A program made the translations under genes and the position numbers. Source: Marsupella aquatica (lineage: Eukaryota > Marchantiophyta). Taken from it: a DNA stretch of 64,000 bases. Of this stretch, positions 1 to 11,466 are shown in pieces (the first letter of the stretch is position 1; each line of letters opens with the position of its first letter). The notes under the pieces are model-generated. The model ran no database searches, was not told the origin of the DNA, and saw only the letters and a program-made list of their open reading frames with translations. The stretch spans positions 9,858,001 to 9,922,000 of the forward strand of contig OZ316893.1 in NCBI GenBank assembly GCA_973895155.1, given 5' to 3'.

Positions 1-1
1 A

Positions 2-1066
2 TTGAAATTAAAACATCAATTTCCAGAAAATCCAATCAAAACCATCAGAGTTGATAACGCGGGAGAATTTACCTCCAAAACCTTCGATACCTTCTGTGAA
101 ACTGCAGGGATTGATACTGAATACCCGGTTCCACATGTTCATTTTCAGAATGGTCTTGCGGAATCCATAATCAAACAAACACAGATGGTGGCCAGACCCC
201 TACTGATGCAATCAAACTTACCAACATCAGCTTGGGGCCATGCAGTCCTACATGCAGCTGCCCTCATTAGACTGAGACCATCATCATTTAATTCCCAGAC
301 CCCACATTTCCTAGCATATGGATTGCCACCAGATATTACACATCTACGAATTTTTGGCTGCCTGGTACTTATCCCAATTTTAGGTCCCAAAAGAACTAAA
401 ATGGGACCCCAGAGACAACGAGGCATCTATGTGGGCTTTGACTCACGCTCTATTATAAGATATTTAGAACCCTCAACAACAGATGTCTTTAAAGCACGGT
501 TCCAAGACTGCAATTTCTTTGAAGAAGAATTTCCAACCCTTACAGAAGACCCCAAGAGAAATGGAGAGGTCCCGGTGAAAGACTTACAATGGTTGTCTCC
601 TCGCCTGCTTACAGAGGACCACCGAACTAAAGAAGCAGATCTGGGAGTACAACGAGTTCTCCACTTACAACAAATGCTGATGAAACTTCCAGATGCATTC
701 AACGATGCAGCCACTGTAACTCGCTCACAATTAGAGGCAGCCAACATACCAGCTCAAATTTTGCGGCAGGCTACACCAGCCACTGAAGCTGCACCAAAGG
801 CAAAAAGAGGCCGCCCACTGGGATCCAAGGACTCTCACCCAAGACAGTCACAAACGAGTGCAGCCCATCCATCTCCCACAATTATACCAACTCTAGAGCC
901 ATCTTCACAAGGAACAACCGATAATGAGGAGATCACAATTAATTATGTACATACCGGGAAGATACTGCAGCGTGATAAAATACAGGTTGATGATATCTTT
1001 GCATTCCAGATTTCTGAGGACATTAAAAATACTACCCCTGATCCCCTAACAATTGCTGAGGCCTGA
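2..1066 (+). pseudogene. copia Pol: integrase core C-terminal half and linker
   Basis: This frame is open from the window edge. It carries the second and third integrase catalytic residues: Asp at residue 18 (in RVDNAGEF) and Glu at residue 54 (in NGLAESII), giving the D-x35-E spacing of retroviral-type integrases. The copia signature around LRIFGCL and the capsid-like linker KRGRPLGSKD, an AT-hook-like stretch, follow. The first catalytic Asp is upstream of the window. The frame ends at a TGA (1064) where copia Pol would run on into reverse transcriptase, so this stop is probably a mutation. The family assignment is firm. The protein is not functional in this copy. Confidence 0.85.
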
Positions 1067-2202
1067 ACTCGCCCAGACTAGCCACAATGGGAGCTAGCTA
1101 TAAATTCAGAACTGGACCCCCTAATAAAACAAAAAGTTTTTGGGCCCACTATTCCTGCACCTGCAGGACTTCATCTTACAGGATACAGATTTATTTTTGT
1201 TAGAAAATGAAATGCGAAAGGAGAAGTTATCAGACATAAAGCGCGCTTAGTCGCGAAGGGCTATACCTAGATTCCTGGTCGGGACTTTGATCAAACATAC
1301 TCTCCTGTAATGGATTCAATCACACATAGATATCTATCGCATATGCTCTTCTACACAAACTAGTTATGCATATTTTAGATGTGATTACTTCCTATCTATA
1401 TGGTATCCTTGATACCAAAATTTATATGAAGGCACCCCCGGAACTCATCAAGCGATTGACTTTTCACATTGAGGGGGAGAAAACCGGTAAAATAAACCCA
1501 GGTCTACAACCTGGAGTACATCAAACTTGTCCTACAGGCAATTTGAATTCAGTGACGACTGAAATTCGACCTCCAGTCCCGACCAAGCAAGATGTGTTGC
1601 ACACATCTGCTCAGCGGAAATGAATGTCTTCCTCGCAGGTTACCCCTGTTATACAAACAAAGAAAGTTAAAAGAGAACTTGCAGTTCAGGTACTTCGTTC
1701 TCTATATGGTTTAAAACAGAGTGGGTGTACCTGGTACAAATGATTCAAAACTGAAATGATTGCACTGAATTTTATTACTGACGACATTGCCCCTTGCCTA
1801 TTTCTCAAACAGGAAGGAAATGAATTTGTCATTATTTCAATTTATGTGGACGACATAAATATTTTTGGCACAGCAACAATCACAACTGAGACAATAGACA
1901 TCCTGAAGAAGACATTCGAGATGTGGGACATAGGTAAGCCCACCTATTGCTTGGGCTTACAATTTAATCACTTGCATAATGGTATACTAATTAATCAATC
2001 TACCTATACTGAGAAGGTATTAAAACAGTTTAACATGGCTACTGCTTACCCTGTTAGCACTCCTATGGATTTGAGGTCCTCAGATCCTGAAAAGGATACA
2101 TTCAAGAAATGGACTGCACTGGAAGCAATTCTTGGCCCAGAAAAACCTTTACCTCTCAGCCATCGGGGCTCTCATGTACCTGGCTACACAGTCCCGTCCT
2201 AA
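1067..2202 (+). pseudogene. copia Pol: reverse transcriptase remnant
   Basis: In the frame continuing from the integrase part I read RT motifs such as KARLVAKGYT, GRDFDQTYSPV and SYLYGILDTKIYMKAPP, then LRSLYGLKQSG and the catalytic YVDDI near 1840. There are in-frame stops at 1079, 1208 and 1268, and more near 1621 and 1741. About 170 bases between the IYMKAPPE and SLYGLKQ motifs do not look like RT and may be a small insertion. The TGA stops can be explained as CGA to TGA changes, and the TAG stops by C-to-T changes in CAG or its complement. This is a dead reverse transcriptase. Confidence 0.8.
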
Positions 2203-2854
2203 CATCTCTTTCGCAGTGAATCTTCTTGCATGCCATAGTGCAAAACCAATTATCCGTCACTGGAATGGCGTAAAGCGAGTATTCCATTACCTACGAGGAA
2301 CCACAGACCTGGGACTATTTTTTCCCAAGAAGTCAGAAAATCTATTGGTGGGATATACGGACGCAGGATACCTTTCAGACCCTGACGACGCAAAATCCCA
2401 GACGGGATATGTTTTTCTTCAAGGAAGTACTGCTATCTCATGGAGAAGCTGCAAACAGACATTGACAGCTACTTCGTCTAACCACGCGGAGATCATTGCC
2501 CTCTACGAAGCCACTAGGGAATGCATTTGGTTAAGACACTTGATAGATCATATTCAGACAAACACAGGCAGACCTCGATTTGATAAACCTACGATTATCT
2601 ACGAAGATAATCGACCCTGTGTCGATCAGATAGTGCAAGGATTTATCAAAGGGGATCGTATCAAACATATAGCACCCAAGTTCTTCTATACACATGAGCA
2701 GCATGGCGAACAGGTCAATGTGCAGTGGATTCCTAGCAAGGAAAATTGAGCAGATTTATTTACGAAACCACTACCACCATCCCTACACAGAGAACATACA
2801 TATGGTATTGGAATGAGAAGCATGACATCAATGTTGCAGGGCATCGATAGGTAA
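2132..2854 (+). pseudogene. copia Pol: RT thumb and RNase H
   Basis: The frame shifts at about 2130 relative to the upstream RT part. It carries copia markers: GALMYLATQSRPNISFAV, then RNase H with GYTDAGYLSDPDD, SSNHAEIIALYEA and IYEDNRPCV, and the C-terminal HIAPKFFYTHE. A TGA at 2747-2749 interrupts the conserved ending, which reads on as ADLFTKPLP to a TAA at 2852-2854. Family membership is clear. The frameshift and stop make it non-functional. Confidence 0.85.
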
Positions 2855-3627
2855 TTCGGACAACCAGAGATATCCTCTACTGCAATACTTATCACTGAGC
2901 ATTCGATTAACGCTGATATGAAAAATGAACAACAGAGCCAAGCTCAGGATATGTATATACATCAAGAACCAAGAGAAATAGAGGTCAACTTACAACCAAC
3001 TCAATTTCGCGTTTAATCACAAATAAGCGAAGCATCTCCTCGCCTCCCAAACTCCATCGACCATGACCTAGCTCCACCGAGAAAGCCGAGCATCTACCCC
3101 ACGTTCTCCAGCATCATAAGCGCGCAGCAACGCACAGCAGAACCAGCAGAAGTCGACCATCAGAAGTCAACCACCAGCAGCTATCATCGCCTTAGTTCGC
3201 GAATCAATGGACATCAACATTCTACATCAGCGCAACGCCGAACAACAACGCGATTTCCTTTCTTTCCAGTTCACCATTCCTATCGATTAACTCGAAGTTC
3301 TAATGTTTTTGGGAATCAAGATGCAGCTCACAAAGGAGACTATCGAATGCATACCTAGTCTGTAAACTTTTTTTTACCTTAGCATCACATTCAATAATCA
3401 ATAGCATTTAGATTTATTTTTACATAGCCATGGTAATTCTTTGATATATTTCATTTTTGGCCTTAGACCATGTAATAGTAGTGGCACTCTTCCCATGATT
3501 GAAGCATGGTTTTAATGAGACCATACTAAACTTTGGCCAACTAATAGAAATATCATTAGAAGGGTTATTTTTCCCCATATTTTTGTGGTTGTACGTTTGA
3601 AATATTTTTCATTCAACCAAGGGGGAG
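2855..3627 (+). other. copia 3' untranslated region ending in polypurine tract
   Basis: No coding potential is seen. The segment ends with the purine run AAGGGGGAG (3619-3627) directly before TGTTA, the classic plus-strand primer site next to a 3' LTR. Confidence 0.6.
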
Positions 3628-4268
3628 TGTTATAAGGGATAAAACCCTAACCCTAACCCTACTTACCCTAGAACATAGGAGGTTACATAACCGCCATACC
3701 ATGTACTACATAGGGAGAGATTTCCACTTCCACAAGGTAATGAAGGAAGTGAGCTTGCTGGTGTATGATGTGTCCATAATTGATCCACAATACTTTTTAA
3801 ATTTTGAGTGAATTTTATGCTAAGTATGAAATTGATGGTGAGGTGGACCACAAGCTTTTACCTCTGAGTTCTGATTGACGAATGTCATGTGCTATCTGTT
3901 TATCGAACGGTAACTACATACATTTCCACTTCTTCACAACCAATACCGTTTTAATCGTATCACAGGGACGTGGAGGGACGCTATTTAGACTTCATCACGC
4001 TAGGAATGAGTATATTTGTTTCCGCTCGTGGAATTGCATTTTTTTATCAAGTCTGCCGACTTTCTCACCTTCACTATTTTTGATAAAGTCCCATGGATTG
4101 CACTTTCCTCTTGGTCTCTAGTGGAGTGCTGTCACCACTCCTCTGGCTCACAAGGCCGATCAGACCTTGTAAACTTCTCTCAAGAATCCACTTGGCGGGT
4201 CCTCTCAAGAAAACACACCAAAACGGCTACGGGAAGAACACAACTATGAAAGCACCAAAATCATAACA
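3628..4268 (+). repeat. probable copia 3' LTR
   Basis: It starts with TGTTATAAGGG immediately after the polypurine tract and may end with TAACA at 4268, a 5-bp inverted match to the start. The proposed length of 641 bp is ordinary for a copia LTR. A short telomere-like run of CCCTAA units lies at about 3645-3660. The left boundary is well supported. The right boundary is tentative. Confidence 0.5.
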
Positions 4269-6219
4269 CGTAACCAACTTTGGAGAGTCAATCTGATTCC
4301 ATATCTTTTGGTGACAAGTAATACATTGCATGAGTAACCCGGCCTCCTGCCGTCTACTCAACTCCTACCTTACTAGGACAATGACTACTTCTCACCTCAC
4401 TACTCCAGATTATTTCCTTCTCTATGCTACGAGTTAACGTTTCATCAACACTAGATTGAGTTCCCCCTCTGCACCTACCGGGGGCTGCCCTTAAATACAA
4501 AAATAACACCATTTGAAGCACACAAGCCCTACAAGGGTGTGGTAGTCACTGCCCTGGCTGGCCACTACCCCCTGGTGGTGCTGCTAACCTCAAAACCTAA
4601 CATGCGGCACACACATGTATCACCAACCTATCATATCCTAAGGGAGACTGACGGTGCTTTCAACGGTGCCCACTACCACTCTGCTAAACAAGGACTCACT
4701 TAAGTCCACCACCTCCTATTCTATCTATCTACCCTCCCTACCAGCCTCAATCCTCCTAATCGCCACCACCGGTCCGTCGTAAAGGGAGGGACCCCTACAA
4801 TCGTGGAAAATAAAATTTTCTCAGAATTTACTTCTGAAAAAATATCTAAGGAGCCCTCCTCTTCTTGATTATGGATCCGTAAACAGCATAAACGGAGGTC
4901 AAGCGACCAAGATATGATCATTTAAGTTTTTACGGGACACTATCTCCCTCCATTTTGTCCGTACAACTTTTCTCACAACAGGGGTCCCCAGCCTTGTTAC
5001 TGCCATCTCCACTTATGTGAGGAAACTAAGGTCCCCGGCTGCCGGATGTACGGACGTCCATACGGCTCCAATATTGAGAAATTTTTATCAAAACGTAATC
5101 TAACGTATCTTTACCATCTTAACTCCGTTTTGCCCGTGTGACACATCATTGGATTCAGCTCAATGAGATCCTTCCAACAAGCCCGTAAACTCCTGATTTT
5201 GAGATGGTCAAAAAAAAATGATGTTCTTACAACCAGGGTCCGTACATACGAGTGAGAAAAGAGAAAAAGTTAAGGAAGAAAGTGTGGGGGACTACGGGTG
5301 AGGAAGGAAAATGTGGGAAACTACGGGTGAGGAAAGGAAATGTGGGAGACTACGGGTGAGGGAGGAAAATGTGGGAGCTCCTTCTACGGAGTGGTCCTTC
5401 TATGGAGTGGGGAAGGGAAAGAGAGCAAAACCATGTGAGATCCACACAAAGGGTGAAGATGAACACAAGTGTGAGAACCCCTTCCTTCTAAGGGCCCACC
5501 CACCATCACTACTCCAAGATTGCCTAGTTTTGCCATTTTACGGGCGTTGAGGTCCCTCAAAATGTCATTGTTTGATATAGACCTAAAATCAACTAAGGAA
5601 CCTCATTTTTGCATGGGGCTCATTGAGGGCTTCAGAATGAATCCAAACAAGACCATGTTTGGAATAGTACTAGCGCAACAACGTCTGTTTCAACTTTCAA
5701 CTTTTTCTATGTTTTGGTCATTATTCCCGTTTTGCGCCTTATGTGGAGCCTCCGGCCAGCCCCCACCCCTCCGAGATGCCCCCACCTTGGCCTCCAAGTC
5801 CTTGGGCTGCCTTGTGGCCTCCTTGTACCCCCTCAATGGCTCCATTGTGATCCATCACCGCCCAACACCCGTCTCAACTCCGGCCTCCGGTTGTCGCATC
5901 CATTTATTAGAACTAACAAAAATTAAAAAATTGAAAATCCAAACCCTTTTACTACACCTACTTGTGTTTCTACTTATATATGCAATTATAAGTCATCACT
6001 AAGTTACTACCGGGTTCGGGGCCATGTCACATCATGCCATGGCCATAGGCATGTTTACAATATGTTTATGCCACGATGCAAGATGTCACAACACCAAGGA
6101 CTTTTGGACACCCAAAATATAGCAAACCTTTATACAAAGAAAATGGATGATTGAAGGAAAGAATGATATGATCGAAAAGTGTTAATGCAAGTTGCAACAA
6201 TCTTATATCTATATGCAAC
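4269..6219. other. no gene recognised
   Basis: About 2 kb without a convincing coding frame or known transposon domain. The only structure I see is the short tandem repeat at 5283-5376. Confidence 0.5.
5283..5376. repeat. three-copy tandem repeat, about 29-31 bp
   Basis: The unit reads roughly GTGGGAGACTACGGGTGAGG followed by an A-rich GGAAAAT tail. Three near-identical copies follow one another, and a fourth begins at about 5370 and diverges. Confidence 0.7.
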
Positions 6220-7609
6220 TTGGAAGAGTTTTTTTTTGTTTGTTTTTTTTTTGGGGGGGGGGGAGAACCCCTCAACTTTTTAATTTTGAATAAAATCCGA
6301 GAAAGCCCACTGACGGGGGGAAACCAGAAGGCCAACAGGGGCAAGGGGTGGGCAAACCCAACAAAAGCCCAAGGCAGAGGCTTAAAAACTCCCGGCAAAA
6401 TCAATTAACCGTGGAGAAAAGTCTGCCCAAAAGACACTAAAACCAGAAGAGCCTAACAGGCAAGGGCAGAGTGATCTCAGAGGTCCGACCTAGTTATCTG
6501 AGCCATACAATGAAAAGACACAATCATGAGAGAGGACTAGCATTGACTCTCCACCAGTAAAACTACCAGGCAATGAGAACCTGCTAAACTTCATATGATA
6601 TGATTTTGCCTCCACCGATTCTCTGCCATCTCTATTTTTCAGCATCAACATATCGTTTGGCTTTGATCAACCTTGTAAATTTCCTGCTCAGTGGTACAAT
6701 GTGAGCAGCTGCATATAAGCTGACAGGCAATTCTGATAGAATCAAATGAATGTCAAAGGGGAGTCTGGCACAAGATTTGAACATTTGCTGATTCCTGCTA
6801 TTCCATAGCATCCACAATATCTGATAAGTGAAAGGAAGCTTGAGGATAGATACAGTGGTTTGATCCAGTGCCGACTGTATCAGTTGAATCAAGTCAAAGC
6901 CAGACCATTGAATCACCCCAGGAAAACAGTGTGCAATAATGTCCCAGCAGTTTCTGGTAAAAAAGCAGAATTTGAAGATATGAGGAATAGTCTCTAATTG
7001 TCCAGGGCACAGAGCGCAGCAGCCGTCGCTCTTCCCAATCCTCCGAGCTCTGCTATGAGTGAAGAGTCCCTGAGCAATTACTCTCCAAATGAAGACTTTA
7101 GCACGAGTGGATAAGTAGGAAGACCACAATTGTTTCCAGAAATAATTCCACTCATAAGCAGATTTGTTGCAACTCCAAATAGCGTTCTAGCTTAGCTCAT
7201 CTAAGCCTTTTGGCCTGAGAAACTGATAAGATTGTGCATTTGCTATTTTGAATTGACGAGGTATAGTTTGTTGTCTTCCCACCGCCACTGTCGGGCATTA
7301 GCTGCAACGGACTTGTTGTCCACACCTGCAACTCTGATGACTTGCAGTAGATTCTTACAGACTTCTATTGTAGTGTCTGAGACCTGTCTCAGTCTACCTA
7401 ATTTTAGAGAGAAATCCTTCGTCGTATTTTCCGGATACTGCCAGCAGTTGCTCACTTTCTTGACTCCTAGTCGTCCGCATAGGATAGCAAGATCCATAGA
7501 ATCCTCCAAAGATAGAGAGTGGAAACCCCTGATACAACGGTTTGCATCAGGGATGCCCCAATGTCCAGGAATACCCAGTGTCCCCGGACTCATAGATTTG
7601 GAAGAGTTT
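6220..7609 (-). mobile_element. 5'-truncated LINE with 12-bp target-site duplication
   Basis: Minus-strand non-LTR retrotransposon fragment of about 1.37 kb (6232-7597). It is bounded by perfect copies of TTGGAAGAGTTT at 6220-6231 and 7598-7609. At its 3' end (lower coordinates) the minus strand ends in a C run and an A-rich tail, seen on the plus strand as T runs at 6229-6252 and a G run at 6253-6262. The body holds only the C-terminal part of the reverse transcriptase protein. 5' truncation, a poly(A)-like tail and a variable-length target duplication are typical of target-primed reverse transcription. Confidence 0.88.
6632..7593 (-). pseudogene. LINE ORF2 C-terminal fragment with zf-RVT finger
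   Basis: Reading the minus strand, 7593-7243 holds the region after the RT domain (for example IPDANRCIRGFHSLSLEDS and QWRWEDNK). After a frame change and a TAG just before NAIWSC, the segment from about 7190 to 6632 holds the zf-RVT domain: KVFIWRVIAQG, then CCALCPGQLETIPHIFKFC with its C-x2-C and H-x3-C pattern. Plant LINEs end this way. The catalytic RT core and the endonuclease are absent because of 5' truncation. The frame change and stop show it is also decayed. Confidence 0.8.
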
Positions 7610-7795
7610 ATCTACGTATCTTGTCAAGTGTTCTAATCCATAATTATGCAAGTTGCAACACTTTATCCATTCAAGTGTTGTGATCTATATGCAAGTTGCA
7701 ATAATTGATCAACGTATCTTTCCAAGTGTTGTGACTTATATGCAAGTTGCAATAATTCATCCAAGTATCTTGTCAATTGTTACGGGTCCAGTTAG

Positions 7796-8487
7796 AGACT
7801 CTTGCAAATTTATAAATTTAGAGAAAATTCCATGTCATCCATTCATTCTTATCCGTTGGATTTTAGTTATCAATGGTGGAGATTGCGCAACCTGTTGTAT
7901 CACTTGTGTGATCATTCAAGACACTCGTGTGGCAACCGTGAAGAAAATGTTGGGTTCATTTGCAAGAATGATACACATTCTTTGATGCCAAATTTAAACA
8001 AAAACTTGGATAGTACTTTGGGTAATAAAATAAGATAATAAGCTAGTCTTAACCATTGATGTTTGTTGATCAATGATGAGAGTTGTGCAACGTGGGTTGA
8101 TGCACAATAAAGTAGCTTGTGTAAAAATTGTCATGTGTGCAAGAATGGAAACGCGTGCAAGAATAGTAATATGTGTGAGAAGTATGACGCATGTCAAATC
8201 TATGCTAGTTTTCACTCAAAAACTGGGAAAGAGTAATTATTACATATGGGCCAATAATGTGGGTCAACTAACTTAAAGTTGAAGCCAAAATCAACATGGA
8301 TCTCTAAAAAAAATCATTTTTGTTTTACTCAACCAAATGGGCTGAACATTCTCTACGGGATAGAGGAAACCTGGGGGAATCTAGAGTTAAAGGTGGAGCT
8401 CAAACTTAGCTCCAAATTGTGAGTTAAAAATATATTGATATTACAACTTTGTCTTAATCCAATCTCAGTTACGGCAAGCCTACTTAA
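7796..8487. other. no gene recognised
   Basis: AT-rich sequence with scattered GTGCAAGAAT and GTGTGAGAA words but no coherent gene or repeat. Confidence 0.4.
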
Positions 8488-8870
8488 GGATGTGTGCACC
8501 TTAATATCTTAACTAATAACCTTATCAATTTCAAAGTTACAATTGGGGTCAAATAGTACACCGACCCTTGCGGATGTGTGCACCAAAATGCCTTAACTTG
8601 TAACCTTATTAATTTTAAAGTTACAATTGGGGTCAAACAATACACCGACCCTTGTGGATGTGTGCACCCGAATGTCTTAACTTGTAACCTTATTAATTTT
8701 AAAGTTACAATTGGGGTCAAACAGTACACCGACCCTTGCGGATGTGTGCACCAGAATGCCTTAACTTGTAACCTTATTAAGTTTAAAGGTATAATTGGGG
8801 TCAAAATGTACACCAACCTTCCGGATGTGGGCACCAAGATGCCTTAACTTGTGATCTTCTTAATTTTTAA
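8488..8870. repeat. 84-bp tandem repeat, 4.5 copies
   Basis: Units start with GGATGTGTGCACC at 8488, 8572, 8656, 8740 and 8823 (spacing 84, 84, 84, 83). The middle copies are nearly identical. The outer ones have diverged. Because 84 is a multiple of three, both strands stay open for over 85 codons. I regard those frames as repeat artefacts, not genes. Confidence 0.9.
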
Positions 8871-10514
8871 CGTAAAAACAATGTTATGTTAAGAGTAGTA
8901 TCAAATGTTGATCTTGCTTTTGCTATTTCTATTGGAAAAGGAATTTCAAAAGGAAATAACTCTCAATCTAAAGTCTTCTTATGCCTTTCTTTGTAGCAAA
9001 GTTCCTTAGATAGAGTATCAATATTTACATCTTTTCAGTTGTCAAGATTTGAAAAAGTATTTACAAGTAAAATATGAAACTCCAATTTTCAGGTCAAACA
9101 GTTCACTAAGTTTAGATCTGAATATCAGATGTTGCAAACTATAACTTTTCATTTTCTTTTATCTAGAAATAATTATCACAAATCAATGGACTAAGGTGAA
9201 ATCTTGGAATTGAACAAATGTTTGAAATAGGTTTATCACAAAATATATTAGCAATCACGACCATAAGGAGAGAAGAGAAAGAAGGCAAACCTGTATTTCA
9301 AGTGTTGTCACAAAGTTGAGCTTGCTATTGATTATCAAATAATTCGTAAACTCTCCCAAGTTTGTCTAGCAACCAAGAGTAAAATGTTCATCTCAAGAAA
9401 GGGTGGGGGGGGGGGCTCAACCATTGAATTGAAAGGACATTGGGCCACTTCACAACTAATAAAATCCATACAAACTGTAATTATTAAACAAAACATGCAA
9501 TTCTACAAACCTACCTGGGTCACATGATGAGAGCCATACAAAAAATACTCTGCCACTTGATGTCCGCCTCCAAGGTTGAATGTCTCCTGTAAACCGTACT
9601 CCCACCTGGCCTGAAGTATGCTATTAAACCCCACTATGATCACCCTAGGCACATCAAAAGAGTCATGAGTTCAACCTCCAATCAGCCTTCACAAGCACAA
9701 CAAATTAGTCCATAAATATTGAACACAACATCACTAAATCTCCTATCCAACCTATTTTTGTTCAGTTTATTAGTTATAATATGTCCATAATGGAGAAAGC
9801 TACATTTAATAATAAGACAAAATAACATCATAAAGTACAATTGATTACATAATCCACATCATGCAAGAAAACAAGAGTTCATAATCCCATGAAAGTTTGT
9901 CTATATGACCTCTCTCTCCAACACCTATGATGATTCTACACTTATGGTTTTTGTCTTTGTTTCCACTTGCCATGATCATTAGGACATTGATGAGAATTTT
10001 GTTTTATTAGCATATATTAACAAATTGAATCTTCAAACTAAGTTGCCCAAGATAATATCATAGATATTTACAACTAGTGGTTCAATATAAGCCATCATTT
10101 TTCTTGTCGCATCCTCTTATTATTATATATGAGCTTTAGATGTCATTCCTACAAAATTAAATTTTATGCACATGAATTTAAAATGACAAATTTATAAGGC
10201 TCCTTTCAATGCACTTTTGGCAATCTAATCTAGCCTACATATATAGAACACTCCTTTGACTGCACTTTGACAATGTGATCTAGCCCATACACAACATTCT
10301 GTTGAATGCACGATCCACCGAAAAAAGAATTGAGCTGGACCCACATACTAGTTGTGATATGTAGTAGTGTGGTTCCTTGTAGGACAGAGTAGCGTTATCC
10401 CTACCTACAGTTTTGCAATTTAGTGTGGTCAAGCCAAGAATTTGGGCAAAAAGTGGTCACGGTAAGTATCTTTTACTCCAAATCTCATTGTAGGGAAAGT
10501 AGGTTTTTTAACCA
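8871..10514. other. no gene recognised
   Basis: AT-rich non-coding DNA. A G run lies at about 9404-9416. I see no known domain, tRNA or terminal repeat. Confidence 0.45.
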
Positions 10515-10855
10515 ATTGGCTTACGTCAATTGGCTAGGGGATTTGCCTGGAACTGAGAGGTCCCAGGTTCAATCCCCCCTCCACACACTGGGGTGTGGAG
10601 GGTATTTGTGTGTGGGTGGGATGGGTTTTGTGGGTAGTGGATTGGAGTTCTGATTATCTGCTCGGCCCCTGGTCGTCCACTTTGTGGCCCTGATTTAATC
10701 CTCTCTCCTTCCTTTTGCGGGTCCCTGTCGGATCAGTTGGGGCTCACCCTGGTCTGGGTTCCCTACAGAAAAATTGTCACATTGGGATGGGGGGAGTCTA
10801 ATTGTATTTCCTCCCCATTTCCGTTCAAGACAAAAAAAAAACCAAAAAAAAATAG
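10515..10855 (+). mobile_element. tRNA-like SINE, copy 1
   Basis: Contains an A-box-like TGGCTAGGGG (10531-10540) and a B box GGTTCAATCCC (10566-10576), the internal Pol III promoter of a tRNA-derived SINE. A GT- and GGGTGGG-rich body follows, then an A-rich tail at about 10831-10852. The same order and several shared words (GAACTGAGA before the B box, GGTGTGGAG, GTGTGGGTGGG, GGCCCTG) recur in the element at 61185-61395, so this is a dispersed family. The 5' boundary is approximate and I found no clear target duplication. Confidence 0.72.
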
Positions 10856-11196
10856 TTTTAAAAATTATTTAATTGAGAATTTATAGGTTGTTAGAACAGA
10901 GAAGCACTAACCTGACACAATTAAATTTACTGTAGTGGAAGCAGGAATCTAGGCAACAACTACTCATCGAAGGAATGTTTTTTAAAGGTTATTTAGAAAG
11001 GGACTTGAAATATGTATAACGGAATAATATCTTTGTTCTAATGGTTTTTATTTTAATAGGTATTATAGGATTTTAGTACGGAACAACATGTTTTTTATTA
11101 TTTGTAAAGGAATAGAGTGACATCCAGGTGAGATGTGCAGAAAATGGGGAATATGAGGGTGGCTTTAATTAAAAGAAGTGGCGACACTTGTGACTG

Positions 11197-11466
11197 TTTT
11201 TTCCGTCAAAGCAAAATGAAGTACCACTTCCTTGTCTAACATAAACTCAACACCAACGAGTTTTTGCACAAGTTCGATAAATAATGCAAAGTGTCTTCAA
11301 TGAACGAGCCAAAAGTTTGGAAAGGTACTTTTTTTTTCGTCAAAGCAAAATGAAGTAGCACTTCCTTGTCTAAACATAAGCTCGACACCAAAGATTTTTT
11401 TGCACTGAAGTTCAATAAAATAATGCAAACTTTCTTGAATGAACTAGCCGAAAGTTTGGAAAGGCT
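11197..11466. repeat. 134-bp tandem duplication
   Basis: Two copies of a block starting CGTCAAAGCAAAATGAAGTA (11204 and 11338) and ending GAAAGTTTGGAAAGG. The copies differ by scattered substitutions and small indels. Confidence 0.85.

Larger units (their letters stand above)
1..4268 (+). mobile_element. Ty1/copia LTR retrotransposon, 3' part, decayed
   Basis: The order integrase core, reverse transcriptase, RNase H, polypurine tract, LTR is the Ty1/copia order. The 5' LTR, gag and protease lie outside the window. The coding part is broken by several in-frame stops and frameshifts, so this copy cannot make Pol. The right end at 4268 is my estimate: the LTR start TGTTA (3628) is matched by TAACA ending at 4268. 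No 5' LTR is available to confirm it. Confidence 0.85.
6187..7795. repeat. short degenerate tandem repeat interrupted by a LINE
   Basis: The core GCAAGTTGCAA recurs at 6187, 7648, 7691 and 7742, with related GCAACTTGG at 6214. It sits in a degenerate unit of about 43-51 bp with flanking ATCTT and CAAGTGTTGTGA words. The array is split by the LINE at 6232-7597. Removing the LINE and one target copy joins the two halves. Confidence 0.65.

Noticed and set aside
3645-3665. CCCTAA repeats as a telomere or interstitial telomere track
   Set aside because: Only two to three units and they lie inside the copia LTR; too short to be telomeric.
8484-8847. Open frames on both strands over the 84-bp repeat
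   Set aside because: They exist because the unit is a multiple of three; the same holds for both strands and there is no family signature.
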